A stretch of 64,000 bases of DNA from DAISKN01 sp963716925 (GTDB lineage: Bacteria > Acidobacteriota > Vicinamibacteria > Marinacidobacterales > SMYC01). Shown piece after piece: positions 35,368-46,667 of the stretch; the stretch's first letter is position 1; every line of letters starts with the position of its first letter. Made by a program: the position numbers and the translations under genes. The DNA lies in contig CAVQUX010000006.1 in NCBI GenBank assembly GCA_963716925.1, positions 1 to 64,000 on the forward strand, given 5' to 3'. The notes below the pieces were generated by a model. The model ran no database searches, was not told the origin of the DNA, and saw only the letters and a list, made by a program, of their open reading frames with translations.

Positions 35368-37248
35368 CTATCCCAGGAACTCTTCCGCCCAGCGTTCGAA
35401 GACCATCAGCGGGAAGAGCTGGTGTGCGTGGTTCTTTCCGTCCTCGAGGTGCTCGCGCAAGCGCCTTTCGACGGCGGGCCATTCGAAGAGGCCCCGGGCT
35501 TCGATGCGGTCGCGCGAGAGGAGCGATTCCATCAGGGGCCGGAGCTCGCCGCGGAGCCAGTTCTTCATGGGAATGCTGAAGCCCTCTTTGCGGCGGTTCA
35601 GGATGTGCGAGGGAAGCTTGTCGGCCATCGCCTGCTTCAGAATGTGCTTCCGCCGGTAGCCTTTGAGCTTCAGCGAGCCCGGCATGCGGAACGCGAGCTC
35701 GACGACGTCCTTGTCGAGAAACGGCGCCCTCGCCTCGAGAGACGTCGCCATGCTCATGCGGTCCACCTTGACGAGGATGTCGTCGGCGAGGAACAGCTTG
35801 AAGTCCGCGTGGAGCTGGCGGTTGAGGAGGTCCTCTCGCCTGTCGTCGAGGATCGAGATCACGGGCGCGGCGGCGGAGAAACCCGCGAGGGAGGAGCGCA
35901 GCCCCTCGGAGTAGAGCTCGGTCTTCTCGCCGGCGGTAAGGTGCGAGAGCCACCGGTAGTGCTGGAGCTCCCCGGGGGCGCGCGCGCCGGCGAGGAAGCG
36001 CTTCACCGAGTTTACGAGCCCCTTCTTCTTCGGGCTATCGGGGAACCACTCGCTCGCGCGCTCGAGGAGTCCGAGGGCGCTCCGGCCGGGAAACGTCGAC
36101 AGCGTCCGCGCGAGCCGGTCGGCGGCGTACCAGTCGTAGCCGGCGAAGAGCTCGTCTCCCCCGTCCCCCGAGAGGACGACCTTCACTTCGCGCGAGGCCA
36201 CCTCCGAGACGAGATACGTGGGGAAGAGGGAAACGTCGGCGAAGGGCTCGTCGAGGTGAACCACGAGACGATCGAAGAGAGAGACGACGTCGGGGGTGAG
36301 GATCTCCTCCCGGTGCTCGGTCCCGAAGAGCTTCGAGATCTCGCGCGCGTACGACGACTCGTCGTAGCTCCCCTCGCGAAACGCGATATTGAACGTCTTC
36401 ACCGGACGCGACGATGCCTCGGCCATGAGCGCCACCACGGTCGAGCTGTCGATGCCTCCCGAAAGAAACGCCCCGAGGGGGACGTCGGACATCATCTGCG
36501 AGCGCACGGCGGAGGTCAGGGTCTCCCGGAGCTCTTTCGCCCACGACTGCTCGCTTCGGCCTTCCGTAACCGTCTCCGGCGCCCGCCAGTAGGCCCAGGT
36601 CAAGACCTTCCCTCCCTCGACGCTCATGGCGTGCGCGGGCGGGAGCTTCGAAACGCCCTCGAAGATCGTCCGCGGCGCGAGGATGAACTCGTAGGTCAGG
36701 AACAGATCGAGCGCTTCCAAGTCGAGCTTCCGGGGGACGTCGGCCCGGGAGAGGAGGGATTTGATCTCGGAGGCGAAGACGATGTCCTCCGGTCCCTCGT
36801 GGTAGTAGAGGGGCTTTTCCCCGGCGCGGTCTCGCGCCGCGAGGAGCCGCGCGCGCCGGCTGTCCCAGAGGGCGAAGGCGAACTGTCCGGAGAGCCGCTC
36901 CACCACGCTGTCGCCCCAGACCTCGTAGCCGTGCACCACGACTTCCATGTCGGACCCGGTCTTGAAACGGTGGCCCTTCGCCACCAGCTCCTCCCGCAGC
37001 GGGCGGAAGTTGTAGATCTCGCCGTTTCCCACGAAGGTGATGGTCTCGTCCTCGTTCGAGATCGGCTGGCGGCCCCCGGCGACGTCGATGATGGAAAGCC
37101 GCTTCAGACCGAGGGAGACGCCGGGGAGGGTTACGACGCCGGTATCGTCGGGTCCGCGGTGGTGGAGCTTCGACACCATGCGGCCGATGACCTCCGGATC
37201 GAGAGAGCGCCTGGGGTCACGGGCGACGACGCCGGCGATCCCGCACAC
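35368..37248 (-). CDS. asnB: Glutamine-hydrolysing asparagine synthase family amidotransferase (XrtA-associated type)
   Basis: 626 residues. Cys2 of MCGIAGVVA is the glutaminase nucleophile. HHRGPDDTG and the glutamine-binding region NGEIYNFRPLRE follow. The C-terminal ATP-pyrophosphatase domain has the PP-loop FLSGGIDSSTVVALM. Such AsnB paralogues occur in exosortase-A gene sets and probably amidate an uronic acid or aminosugar rather than make asparagine. It is the last gene of a minus-strand run that begins with an epimerase at 40285, spaced four bases from the radical SAM gene. Confidence 0.92.
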   Translation of the reverse strand: MCGIAGVVARDPRRSLDPEVIGRMVSKLHHRGPDDTGVVTLPGVSLGLKRLSIIDVAGGRQPISNEDETITFVGNGEIYNFRPLREELVAKGHRFKTGSDMEVVVHGYEVWGDSVVERLSGQFAFALWDSRRARLLAARDRAGEKPLYYHEGPEDIVFASEIKSLLSRADVPRKLDLEALDLFLTYEFILAPRTIFEGVSKLPPAHAMSVEGGKVLTWAYWRAPETVTEGRSEQSWAKELRETLTSAVRSQMMSDVPLGAFLSGGIDSSTVVALMAEASSRPVKTFNIAFREGSYDESSYAREISKLFGTEHREEILTPDVVSLFDRLVVHLDEPFADVSLFPTYLVSEVASREVKVVLSGDGGDELFAGYDWYAADRLARTLSTFPGRSALGLLERASEWFPDSPKKKGLVNSVKRFLAGARAPGELQHYRWLSHLTAGEKTELYSEGLRSSLAGFSAAAPVISILDDRREDLLNRQLHADFKLFLADDILVKVDRMSMATSLEARAPFLDKDVVELAFRMPGSLKLKGYRRKHILKQAMADKLPSHILNRRKEGFSIPMKNWLRGELRPLMESLLSRDRIEARGLFEWPAVERRLREHLEDGKNHAHQLFPLMVFERWAEEFLG

Positions 37249-37251
37249 GGC

Positions 37252-38391
37252 TCAGGACCCGTTTCGAGAGGCGAAGAGCTTTTCCCCGCCGAGCTCGAGC
37301 ACGAACTTGAGGTAGGGGAAGACCTGCTTCATCGCCGCGGCGTTCACGAAGCAGGGGCTGGCGCAGGTCGGGCACACGCGCTCCAGGAGCTCCTGCCTCA
37401 CCGCGAGGTTCTCAGGGTCGAAGTAGAGATCGTGAGCGTCCTTCTCGCGAAGGTTCCCCAGGATGCGGCTGTTCTCGCAATAGGTGAAATCCCCGTTGGG
37501 GTTGAGGAGCACCCCCTGGTCCATCGACGGGCAGGGCATGGTGCGCTTCATGTTGTTCTGGAACATCTTCACGTAGCCCTGATAGAGGAGCGCGTCGCCG
37601 TCGATGAGGCCAGACTCCTGGACGCGCTTGCGAAAGAAGCTCGCGAGCTTCGGAAAGTCCTCGGTCTTCAGCTCCGTCGACTCCACCAGGTCCATGTTCC
37701 CGAAAGCGAGCTCCGAGTAACGGGCGATGGAGAAGACGACGTTCAGGTCCTCTTTCTTGCAGAGCTCGTAGATACGCTCGCCTTCGTCCATGTTCTGGGC
37801 GGTGAAAGTGAAGGACACGCCGAAGTTGAAGAACTTCTTCTTCTGGAGCTCTTTCATCGCGTGCACGGTGTCCATCGCCCGCTCGAACGCGTGCCACACG
37901 CGGCGGATGTCCTCGTGGGCGTCGCCGACGCCGTCGAGACTGACCCTGGTCCCGAAGACGAACCCGCGCTCGTTGGCGACGTCGATGATGCTCTCGAGGG
38001 TCGAAACCACCCGGTCCTTGACGAAGCCGTTGGTGTTGAGCGTCATCTTCCGCAGGCGCGGCATGTGGTCCGCCATGATGTTGACGAGCTCCACCATGTC
38101 CTTGCGGAGCGTGGGCTCGCCCCCGGTGATCCCGATGTACTCGATGCCGCGGAAGAGGCGGCTCGAGAACGCCCGACGGTACTCGTCCGTCGTCAGGTCG
38201 TCGTGGTAGGGAAGCTTCCACGAGTTGCACATCACGCACTTCGAGTCGCACTTGTAGGAGACGTTGAAGATGAGGACCGTGGGCGCGATCGCCTTGAAAC
38301 GACCCACCACCTGGGTCTTCAGGAAGTCCGCGGGGAGCGAGGGAAGGCTCGACTTCAGGAGCTTCCCGACGTAGGTCTTGTCTCCGAACAC
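37252..38391 (-). CDS. Radical SAM protein with C-terminal cysteine cluster
   Basis: 379 residues. CDSKCVMC near residues 48-55 binds the 4Fe-4S cluster that cleaves S-adenosylmethionine. GITGGEPTLRKD follows as the SAM-binding GGE motif. Four further cysteines (TMPCPSMDQG, FTYCENS, CPTCASPC) suggest a SPASM/Twitch-like auxiliary cluster. Substrate unknown. Wedged between the amidotransferase and the hexapeptide transferase, it may act on a glycan precursor or on a peptide. Such genes are frequent in capsule and exosortase regions. Confidence 0.88.
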   Translation of the reverse strand: MFGDKTYVGKLLKSSLPSLPADFLKTQVVGRFKAIAPTVLIFNVSYKCDSKCVMCNSWKLPYHDDLTTDEYRRAFSSRLFRGIEYIGITGGEPTLRKDMVELVNIMADHMPRLRKMTLNTNGFVKDRVVSTLESIIDVANERGFVFGTRVSLDGVGDAHEDIRRVWHAFERAMDTVHAMKELQKKKFFNFGVSFTFTAQNMDEGERIYELCKKEDLNVVFSIARYSELAFGNMDLVESTELKTEDFPKLASFFRKRVQESGLIDGDALLYQGYVKMFQNNMKRTMPCPSMDQGVLLNPNGDFTYCENSRILGNLREKDAHDLYFDPENLAVRQELLERVCPTCASPCFVNAAAMKQVFPYLKFVLELGGEKLFASRNGS

Positions 38392-38397
38392 GAAGGC

Positions 38398-39174
38398 TCA
38401 GTCTTTCTTTCTGCGATCCCGAATCGTTTTCGCGGGGACGCCGGCGGCGACATGGTACGCGGGGACGCTTTCCAGCACCACGGCGCCAGCGCCAATTATA
38501 GCCTGTTCTCCCACGGAAACACCGCCCGCGACGACCGCGTGGGCCCCGAGCCAGGAGCCGTCGCCGATCCGGATGGGAAGCCCGATCCTCCCCTGCCGGG
38601 AGATGGGGACGTCGACGCGGTCGTGCATGTGGTCTCCTCCGACGAGGTAGACGTAAGCGGCGAGCATCACGTCCTTTCCCACCCGGACCTCGTCGGCGGC
38701 GAAGATCTCGCAGTTGAATCCGAGGTTCGCCCGCTCCTCGAGGTGAATGTAGCCGTTCTTGCTCGAAAGGATGGTGTTCCGCCCGAGGAAGACGCCGTCC
38801 TCGAGGACGATTCCCTTGTTGTCCAACCCTTTGGCGTCGAGAAGGACGTGATCGTCGACGATCACGTCGTTTCCGATTCGAATCTTGCGAGGGTGCCTCA
38901 AGACGACGTTCTGGCCGAAGGTAACGTTCCTGCCGCAGGCGCCGAGAAGCAGAGGGTAGAGCTTCGAGCGCAGGAAGAGACCGAGAGCGCCGGGGACCCA
39001 GGAAGAGAAGAGCATCACCAGCTCGTAGAGCACGAGCGGCCCGAAAGAGTCCTGACCCACCACCAGCTCGCCGTACTTCTGGAGCTTCGATTTCTTCTGG
39101 TCGGCGATCTCGGTCTGGGCGATCTGGATTCGCCGGTCGTTGGGCTGGGCCTCAGTGGACATGGATCCACTCAT
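38398..39174 (-). CDS. Left-handed beta-helix acyltransferase (hexapeptide-repeat family)
   Basis: 258 residues. After a polar N-terminus and an amphipathic or membrane-near segment (FGPLVLYELVMLFSSWVPG) come hexapeptide repeats: GRNVTFGQNVVLRH, IRIGNDVIVDDHVLLD, GVFLGRNTILSS, EVRVGKDVMLAAY and VGEQAIIGAGAVV. A catalytic His is plausible in GGDHMHDR. It should acetylate or otherwise acylate a sugar. The second Met (39162) may be the start. Six bases separate it from the radical SAM gene. Confidence 0.85.
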   Translation of the reverse strand: MSGSMSTEAQPNDRRIQIAQTEIADQKKSKLQKYGELVVGQDSFGPLVLYELVMLFSSWVPGALGLFLRSKLYPLLLGACGRNVTFGQNVVLRHPRKIRIGNDVIVDDHVLLDAKGLDNKGIVLEDGVFLGRNTILSSKNGYIHLEERANLGFNCEIFAADEVRVGKDVMLAAYVYLVGGDHMHDRVDVPISRQGRIGLPIRIGDGSWLGAHAVVAGGVSVGEQAIIGAGAVVLESVPAYHVAAGVPAKTIRDRRKKD

Positions 39175-39307
39175 TTTAGTCTATCAATGCCGCGGGGGGA
39201 CTCTGTTCATGGCCCCGCGGCCGAAGATGTCGGCGGAGCATTCCCACTTGGCGGGCCGGGCTCGCTCCGCTCGCGCAGGGTGCGGATGCATTTTTTCAGC
39301 ACCCTGA

Positions 39308-40285
39308 CTAGATCCATCCCGCCTCGCGATACCAGTCGAGGGTCTTCCCGATTCCCTGCTCGAGCTCCACCTGCGGCTCCCAGCCGAGGACCTTACGGGC
39401 CTTGTCGATTCGGAACGCGCGATTCTTGAGGTAGAAGTCGAGGCGGCGGCGGTGGAGCGGCGGCTCGATGCCGAGTGGGCGGCAGAGATCCTCGCAGAGC
39501 GCGGCGGCGGCATAGAGCGGTCGTGCGGGCCAGTGGAATCGAGGAGGCGCGACACCCGCCTTGCGGGCGATGAGCCCGACGAGCTCCTCGACCGTCGTGT
39601 AGCGGGCTCCGGCCAGGATGAAGGCCTCTCCCAGAGCGCCCGGGGTCTCTGCCGCTTTCATGAACCCCCGGGCGACGTCCTCGACGTGAGTCAGGTGATA
39701 GGACACCCGGCCCGAGCCAATCATCGGGAAACGACGCCGGGCGACGCCCTTGAAGAGCTTGAGGAATCGCCGATCACCCGGGCCGTAGATTCCGACCGGT
39801 CTCAGGATGACCGCGCGGAGGCCGCGCTCCCGGTGGAGAGCGAGAACGATGTTCTCGGCTTCCACCTTCGTCCGCTGGTAGATGTCCCCGGGGTTGTAGG
39901 GCGCGCTCTCGTCGGCCTCGCCCTCGACCTCGCCGTGGACGCCGCAGGTGCTGCAGTAGAGGAAGGGGATGCCCTCCGCGAGCGCCGCCTCGGCGAGCCG
40001 GCGCGTACCGAGGACGTTGACGTCGTGATAGGTGTGATCGGAAAACCTCGCCTCCCGATACACGGCGGCGATGTGAAAGACGCGGTCGACGCCTTCGACC
40101 GCCTGCCGCAATCGCATCTCGTCCGAGAGATTGCCCTCGAACCGCTCGACGTCGACGTCCTTCAGCAGGTCGAGGGCGCTCGTCCGGCGGACCAGCGCCC
40201 GGACGCGGTGTCCGGATTCGACCAGCATGCGCGCCAGGTGGCTCCCGGTGAACCCGCTGGCGCCGGTGACCAGAACCTTCAGCAT
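39308..40285 (-). CDS. NAD-dependent epimerase/dehydratase (extended SDR)
   Basis: 325 residues. GASGFTGSHLARML binds NAD. The catalytic Tyr-Lys pair is in IYQRTKVEAEN and the Ser/Thr in YCSTCGVHGE. It is similar to dihydroflavonol-4-reductase-like and UDP-glucose-4-epimerase-like enzymes. It starts at 40285 and is the first gene of the minus-strand glycan run (epimerase, transferase, radical SAM, AsnB). A 133-base gap before the next gene shows no start or hairpin I trust. Confidence 0.87.
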   Translation of the reverse strand: MLKVLVTGASGFTGSHLARMLVESGHRVRALVRRTSALDLLKDVDVERFEGNLSDEMRLRQAVEGVDRVFHIAAVYREARFSDHTYHDVNVLGTRRLAEAALAEGIPFLYCSTCGVHGEVEGEADESAPYNPGDIYQRTKVEAENIVLALHRERGLRAVILRPVGIYGPGDRRFLKLFKGVARRRFPMIGSGRVSYHLTHVEDVARGFMKAAETPGALGEAFILAGARYTTVEELVGLIARKAGVAPPRFHWPARPLYAAAALCEDLCRPLGIEPPLHRRRLDFYLKNRAFRIDKARKVLGWEPQVELEQGIGKTLDWYREAGWI

Positions 40286-40394
40286 CGCCTCCCGGCGGCC
40301 TCAGGATACGTCATTTCGAGCCTGGACTTGACTGACACCTTTTGTTAGGCTTGTGTGTTTTAACCAAAACAATATGGAGGTAGATTTTCGCAGC

Positions 40395-41411
40395 ATGAAT
40401 ACCCAACCTCGACGAAGGCCGATCTTCGCTCTCGGCACTACGACCCTCGCCCTGGCCCTCGCGCGATGCGAGGAAAGCAGTGAGAACAATGGCACCGGAT
40501 CGAGCACGACCCTCACCGCTCCGGGCATCGTGGGACCGAACGGCTCCGACCCCCTCGGGGACAATCAGCCGACGCTCACCGTCACCAACGTGACGGTCTC
40601 GACCGGCGCCGCTCCGACCTACACGTTTCAAGTGGCTACGGACCAGGCGTTCACCGCCACCGTGGCTCAGGCTTCCGGAATCGCCCAGGGCTCCGGCCAG
40701 ACGAGCTGGGAAGTGAGCCAGCCCCTGAATCAGGGCTCCTATTTCTGGAGGGCGCGTGGAGACGCGTCCGGAACCGCGGGCCCCTACTCCGCCGTCGCGC
40801 AGTTCTCGATTCTGGGAGTGGGAGGCCCCGGCGAGACGGTCGTGGTCTTCGACGACCTCACCGACGGCGGGACACTCGCGACCGATCGCGAGGGAGGAAC
40901 TCTTACGCCTCAGGGCTGGCGCGTGAACAACAACACGGACTATCTCCAGTATGACGTGCCTACCATCGAGAACGGGTACGTGCAGTGGCAGAACGTCGGT
41001 CTCACCCCGCGGGGCGTCAACGACGCGTCGCACATGCTCTTCGGCATGTGGGACCCGACGGCGGGGGCCTATCGGCAGAACGCGTTCCGGGTCCACCTGC
41101 AGAAGCTTTGGCCGGGTACTCACAATCCGCCGTTCCTCCGTTTCCGGTGGATCTCCCAGGGCCGCGAGGACGAGGCGGTGTCCAACTTCCTGGAGTGGAA
41201 TCCCGCGCAGACGTACACGTGGAGAATCGATTGGGGTCCGTCCGGTGGAGCGAACGTCGCGCGCGTGTTCCTCGATGGAGTCGAGATCATGAGCTTGGGC
41301 TACAACCGTCCCTACCAGCCCGAGACGCACTACATCGAGCTCGGAGTCAAGGAGCGGCACGAATCGGTGATCGATGCCGTATACCGGAACCTCGTCATCG
41401 TGCGACGATAA
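40395..41411 (+). CDS. Surface lipoprotein-like beta protein, copy 1
   Basis: 338 residues. N-terminus MNTQPRRRPIFALGTTTLALALARC resembles a lipoprotein signal (cut after LAR, with Cys 25), though Arg before Cys is unusual. Then comes a Fn3-like domain (residues about 40-150) with ERS-type wording PTYTFQVATDQAF and GSYFWRARGDASG, and a jelly-roll domain (155-338) with FRVHLQKL, RFRWISQGRED and YTWRIDWG. Concanavalin-like folds of this kind bind or cleave glycans. A near-identical plan follows at 41417-42433. RBS: GGAGG near 40376, 19 bases off. Confidence 0.72.
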   Translation: MNTQPRRRPIFALGTTTLALALARCEESSENNGTGSSTTLTAPGIVGPNGSDPLGDNQPTLTVTNVTVSTGAAPTYTFQVATDQAFTATVAQASGIAQGSGQTSWEVSQPLNQGSYFWRARGDASGTAGPYSAVAQFSILGVGGPGETVVVFDDLTDGGTLATDREGGTLTPQGWRVNNNTDYLQYDVPTIENGYVQWQNVGLTPRGVNDASHMLFGMWDPTAGAYRQNAFRVHLQKLWPGTHNPPFLRFRWISQGREDEAVSNFLEWNPAQTYTWRIDWGPSGGANVARVFLDGVEIMSLGYNRPYQPETHYIELGVKERHESVIDAVYRNLVIVRR

Positions 41412-41416
41412 CAACC

Positions 41417-42433
41417 ATGAGGAAGCATCTTTTCGCTGTTTCTACCCTGGTTCTCGGCCTGCTCGCCGCTTCCTGCGGCGACGACGGGCCCTCCGGACCG
41501 AGCGGTTCGACGGCGACCGTGGGGGCGCCGCGAATCGTGAGCCCAACCGACGGAGCCCAGGTCGCGGGCGTGGTCACCCTCACGGTCTCCAACGCCGCCG
41601 TGACTGGAGGATCCGGGCCGGCTCGCTATACGTTCCAGATCGCGAGAGATTCCGCTTTCACGAATATCGCGGCCCAGGCGAGCGACATTCCCGAGGGCAC
41701 GGGAGGTCAGACTTCCTGGAGCGCGGGGTCGGAGCTCGCGAGCGGCGATTTCTTCTGGCGGGCGCGGGCGACGGTTGGAACGACTCAGGGGCCGTTCTCC
41801 GCGTCGAGCCGGGTCGAGTATCGCGGTGGAGCCACGACGAGCGGCGCCACCGACGTCGTCCTGTTGTTCGATCCCCTCACCAACGGCGCGAGTCTCGGAG
41901 ACCGGGGCGGCGGACAGCTCACCCCCGAGGGATGGCTGGTCGAGGCCTCCTCCAACTTCATCGTCTACGACATGCAGACGATCGAGACGGGCTTTCTCGA
42001 GTTCGACATCAAGGGTCTCGACATCCGCAACCCCACGCGCGACGCCCGGCACCTGTTCTTCATGTGGGACCCGAGCCTCGGAAGCGACATGACCGGCAAC
42101 CGGTTCCGGGTAAGCCTCCAGAAGCTGGACGGCCGGAGCTCGATCAACGACAACTGGCTCCGGCTGCGGTTCATCTCCCAGGGACGGCAGGTCGACCTGG
42201 GGAGCACGTTCCGCGGCTGGGTGCCCGAGAACACGTACCGCATCCGCCTCGAGTGGGGCGATGAGGGCGGGCGGAACGCCTGCCGCCTGTTCATCGACGG
42301 CAACCAGATCTTCTTCTTCGAGTACCCGAGGTCCTACATCCCGGTGATCCATCGGATCGAGCTCGGAGCCGCCGGGCGGGCGGAGACGCCGGAGGGAGCG
42401 ATCTACTCGAACGTGATCATCGGGACCAGGTAA
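41417..42433 (+). CDS. Surface lipoprotein-like beta protein, copy 2
   Basis: 338 residues, same length and order as the preceding gene and five bases after it. The lipobox is good: LLAASCGDD, cut before Cys 20; Asp after Cys is a retention-type residue in enteric bacteria. The Fn3-like part has ARYTFQIARDSAFTNIA and GDFFWRARATVG. The C-terminal jelly roll has FRVSLQKLDGRS, RLRFISQGRQ and YRIRLEWGDEGGRNA. It arose by tandem duplication of copy 1. A hairpin terminator follows at 42446-42475. Confidence 0.78.
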   Translation: MRKHLFAVSTLVLGLLAASCGDDGPSGPSGSTATVGAPRIVSPTDGAQVAGVVTLTVSNAAVTGGSGPARYTFQIARDSAFTNIAAQASDIPEGTGGQTSWSAGSELASGDFFWRARATVGTTQGPFSASSRVEYRGGATTSGATDVVLLFDPLTNGASLGDRGGGQLTPEGWLVEASSNFIVYDMQTIETGFLEFDIKGLDIRNPTRDARHLFFMWDPSLGSDMTGNRFRVSLQKLDGRSSINDNWLRLRFISQGRQVDLGSTFRGWVPENTYRIRLEWGDEGGRNACRLFIDGNQIFFFEYPRSYIPVIHRIELGAAGRAETPEGAIYSNVIIGTR

Positions 42434-42445
42434 AAGCTCGACCGG

Positions 42446-42475
42446 GGAGCTCACCTCGCGTGCGGGGTGAGCTCC
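42446..42475. terminator. Bidirectional hairpin between convergent genes
   Basis: GGAGCTCACC and GGTGAGCTCC form a perfect ten-base stem around a ten-base loop, placed exactly between the stop of lipoprotein copy 2 (42433) and the stop of the GT2 gene (42477). No T tract in either direction. Confidence 0.55.
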
Positions 42476-42476
42476 G

Positions 42477-43485
<1,009 letters not shown>

Positions 43486-43492
43486 CGACGGA

Positions 43493-43502
43493 AGTATATA
43501 CT
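43493..43502. promoter_or_regulatory. Palindromic -10 element shared by GT2 and gatC
   Basis: AGTATATACT in the 37-base divergent gap is its own reverse complement and offers TATACT on both strands. On the plus strand it would start RNA about 14 bases before gatC; on the minus strand almost at the GT2 start codon. Neither -35 region is convincing. Confidence 0.4.
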
Positions 43503-43522
43503 ACCGCCCGGACTCGGGCCTC

Positions 43523-43860
43523 ATGGCGAAGATAAGTCTCGATCAGGTGAGGAAGCTCGCGGCGCTCGCCCACCTCTCCCTCACCGACGAGGAGTGCGAA
43601 GGCTTCACCCAGGACCTCGAGCGAATTCTGGAGTACGCCGAGACCCTCCAGGCGCTCGACACGGCCGACTTGGCCAATCTGGCCAATCTGGCCAATTTGG
43701 AAAGCGTCGAGCCGACCTCGCACGCGCTCCTGGAAAAGGGCCTCGAAGGCGAAGCGAGCCTGCGCGCGGACGAGCCCGCGCCGGGTCTGGACCGCGAGCG
43801 CCTGCTCGAGAGAGCCCCCGACGGCGGAGACGGGCTCTTCAAGGTGCCGCGAGTGCTCCC

Positions 43861-43864
<4 letters not shown>
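43523..43864 (+). CDS. gatC: Aspartyl/glutamyl-tRNA amidotransferase subunit C
   Basis: 113 residues, with the usual opening ISLDQVRKLAALAHLSLTDEE and the C-terminal FKVPRVLP that threads around GatA. It stabilises the GatCAB complex, which converts Glu-tRNA(Gln) or Asp-tRNA(Asn) to the amide form. In the linker a nine-base unit is repeated three times (43671-43700), giving LANLANLANL, slightly longer than usual. It overlaps gatA by four bases (GTGA). gatB is not in the window. Confidence 0.93.
43671..43700 (+). repeat. Nine-base tandem repeat inside gatC
   Basis: TTGGCCAATC-type units are repeated: TGGCCAATC, TGGCCAATC, TGGCCAATT. They are in frame, each encoding Leu-Ala-Asn. Expansion or contraction would not disturb the frame. 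Confidence 0.8.
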
Positions 43865-45315
<1,451 letters not shown>

Positions 45316-45319
<4 letters not shown>

Positions 45320-46625
45320 GCTGCGGCGCGCCTCCACCGGATCCATACGTAGACCGGAACTCCGGCCATCAGGAGAAGAACCCCCAGTACACGATCTCCT
45401 GGCCCGGCGCCGCCGATCGCCCAGAGCGAGTAGGCGAAGGCCAGAATCGAGATCGCGAGCCCGCCTCCCGAGCCGCTTTCCCGAGAACCGGGCCGGGTCC
45501 TTGATGTAGATCATGACTTCCGACATCGTGCAGAAGATATAGGGAACCAGGGTATTGAGGGTCGCGAGGAGGATGATGAACGTGAACTGTTCCACCAGGC
45601 TCTTGTTGTAGTTCATGATCGAGCAGGATGCTCGCGAGGACGCTCGAGAATACGAGAGCGTTGGCGGGAGTGTTGAACTTCGACACCTTCCCGAAAAACG
45701 CGGGGAACAGCGAATCCCTCGCCGCGGCGAGAGGAATCTGGCCCTGGAGAAGGAGCCACCCGTTCAGCGCGCCGAAGCACGAGACCACCGCGCCGAGGGC
45801 CACGAAGGTCCCCGCCCAGGATCCCCACATCTTGACGGCGGCATCGGCGAAGGGCGCGTTCGAGGTTCCGAGCTGCGCCGAGGGAATGACGCCCATCACC
45901 GCGACCGTGCCGAGGATGTAGACCGTCGCGGCCAGACAGCGTTCCCAGAATGGTGGCGCGCGGAATCGTGCGCTCGGGATCGTGCACGTGCTCCGCCGGG
46001 GTCGTTCCGGACTCGAGACCGAGGAACGCCCAGAGGGTCAGGGCGACGGTCGCGGTGATGGCCCCGAACGTCGACTGTCGGTGGCGTTGAACGGCACGAA
46101 GTTCGAGCCGTTGACGTAGAGCAGGCCGACGGTCGAGAGTAGCAGCAGGGGCAGGAGCTTGAGGATGGTGGTTACGAGCTGCACCACTGCCCGCGGTGTG
46201 GACTCCAATGACGTTGACCCAGGTCAGGCTCCAGATCGTCGCGAGCCCCACGCCCGCCGCGAGGACGGGGTTCGACTTTGAGGCCCGTCCAGAAGAACGA
46301 CAGATAGCTGACGAACGCGACGGCGATGGCGACGTTCGTGGTCCAGATGGAGATCCAGTAGCCCCAGGCGATCGAGAAACCCGGGGAAATCGCCGAATCC
46401 CTCGCGGGTGAAGGTGTAGGGGCCCCCGGATTTTTTCACCAGCCGGCTCAGGCGCGCGAAGACGAGCGCGAGGAGCGTGGCGCCGGCCGCCGACACCAGC
46501 CATCCCACGATGCTGATACCGCCGAAGGGTCCGAGGGACGCCGGCAGGAGGAAGATACCGGACCCGATCATGTTTCCGACGACCAGAGCGGTCACCATGG
46601 CGAGGCCGAGTTTTTTCTGGGACAT
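45316..46625 (-). CDS. APC-superfamily amino acid/polyamine antiporter, many frame breaks
   Basis: Twelve-helix transporter of the APA (AdiC/PotE/YdgI-like) group. The N-terminal piece KLGLAMVTALVVGNMIGSGIFLLPASLG contains the substrate-binding GSGIF motif, and LKSNPVLAAGVGLATIWSL, ATVALTLWAFLGLES and TPANALVFSSVLASILL come from different frames. The C-terminus ends VYVWIRWRRAAA before TAG. At least five slips are needed, so residue numbers are not given; intact length would be about 436. The E of FLGLES is typical of the arginine/agmatine group, but substrate is not certain. Confidence 0.8.
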
Positions 46626-46667
46626 AGTCACCCGCTGAATGTGGCCGCTACCCTATCACTATCCCCT

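Noticed and set aside
35422..39429. Very long open frame (over 1300 codons) on the plus strand opposite asnB, radical SAM and transferase genes
   Set aside because: Composition is the mirror of the real genes (Glu/Val/His/Arg rich, no domains), as expected for antisense frames in GC-rich DNA.
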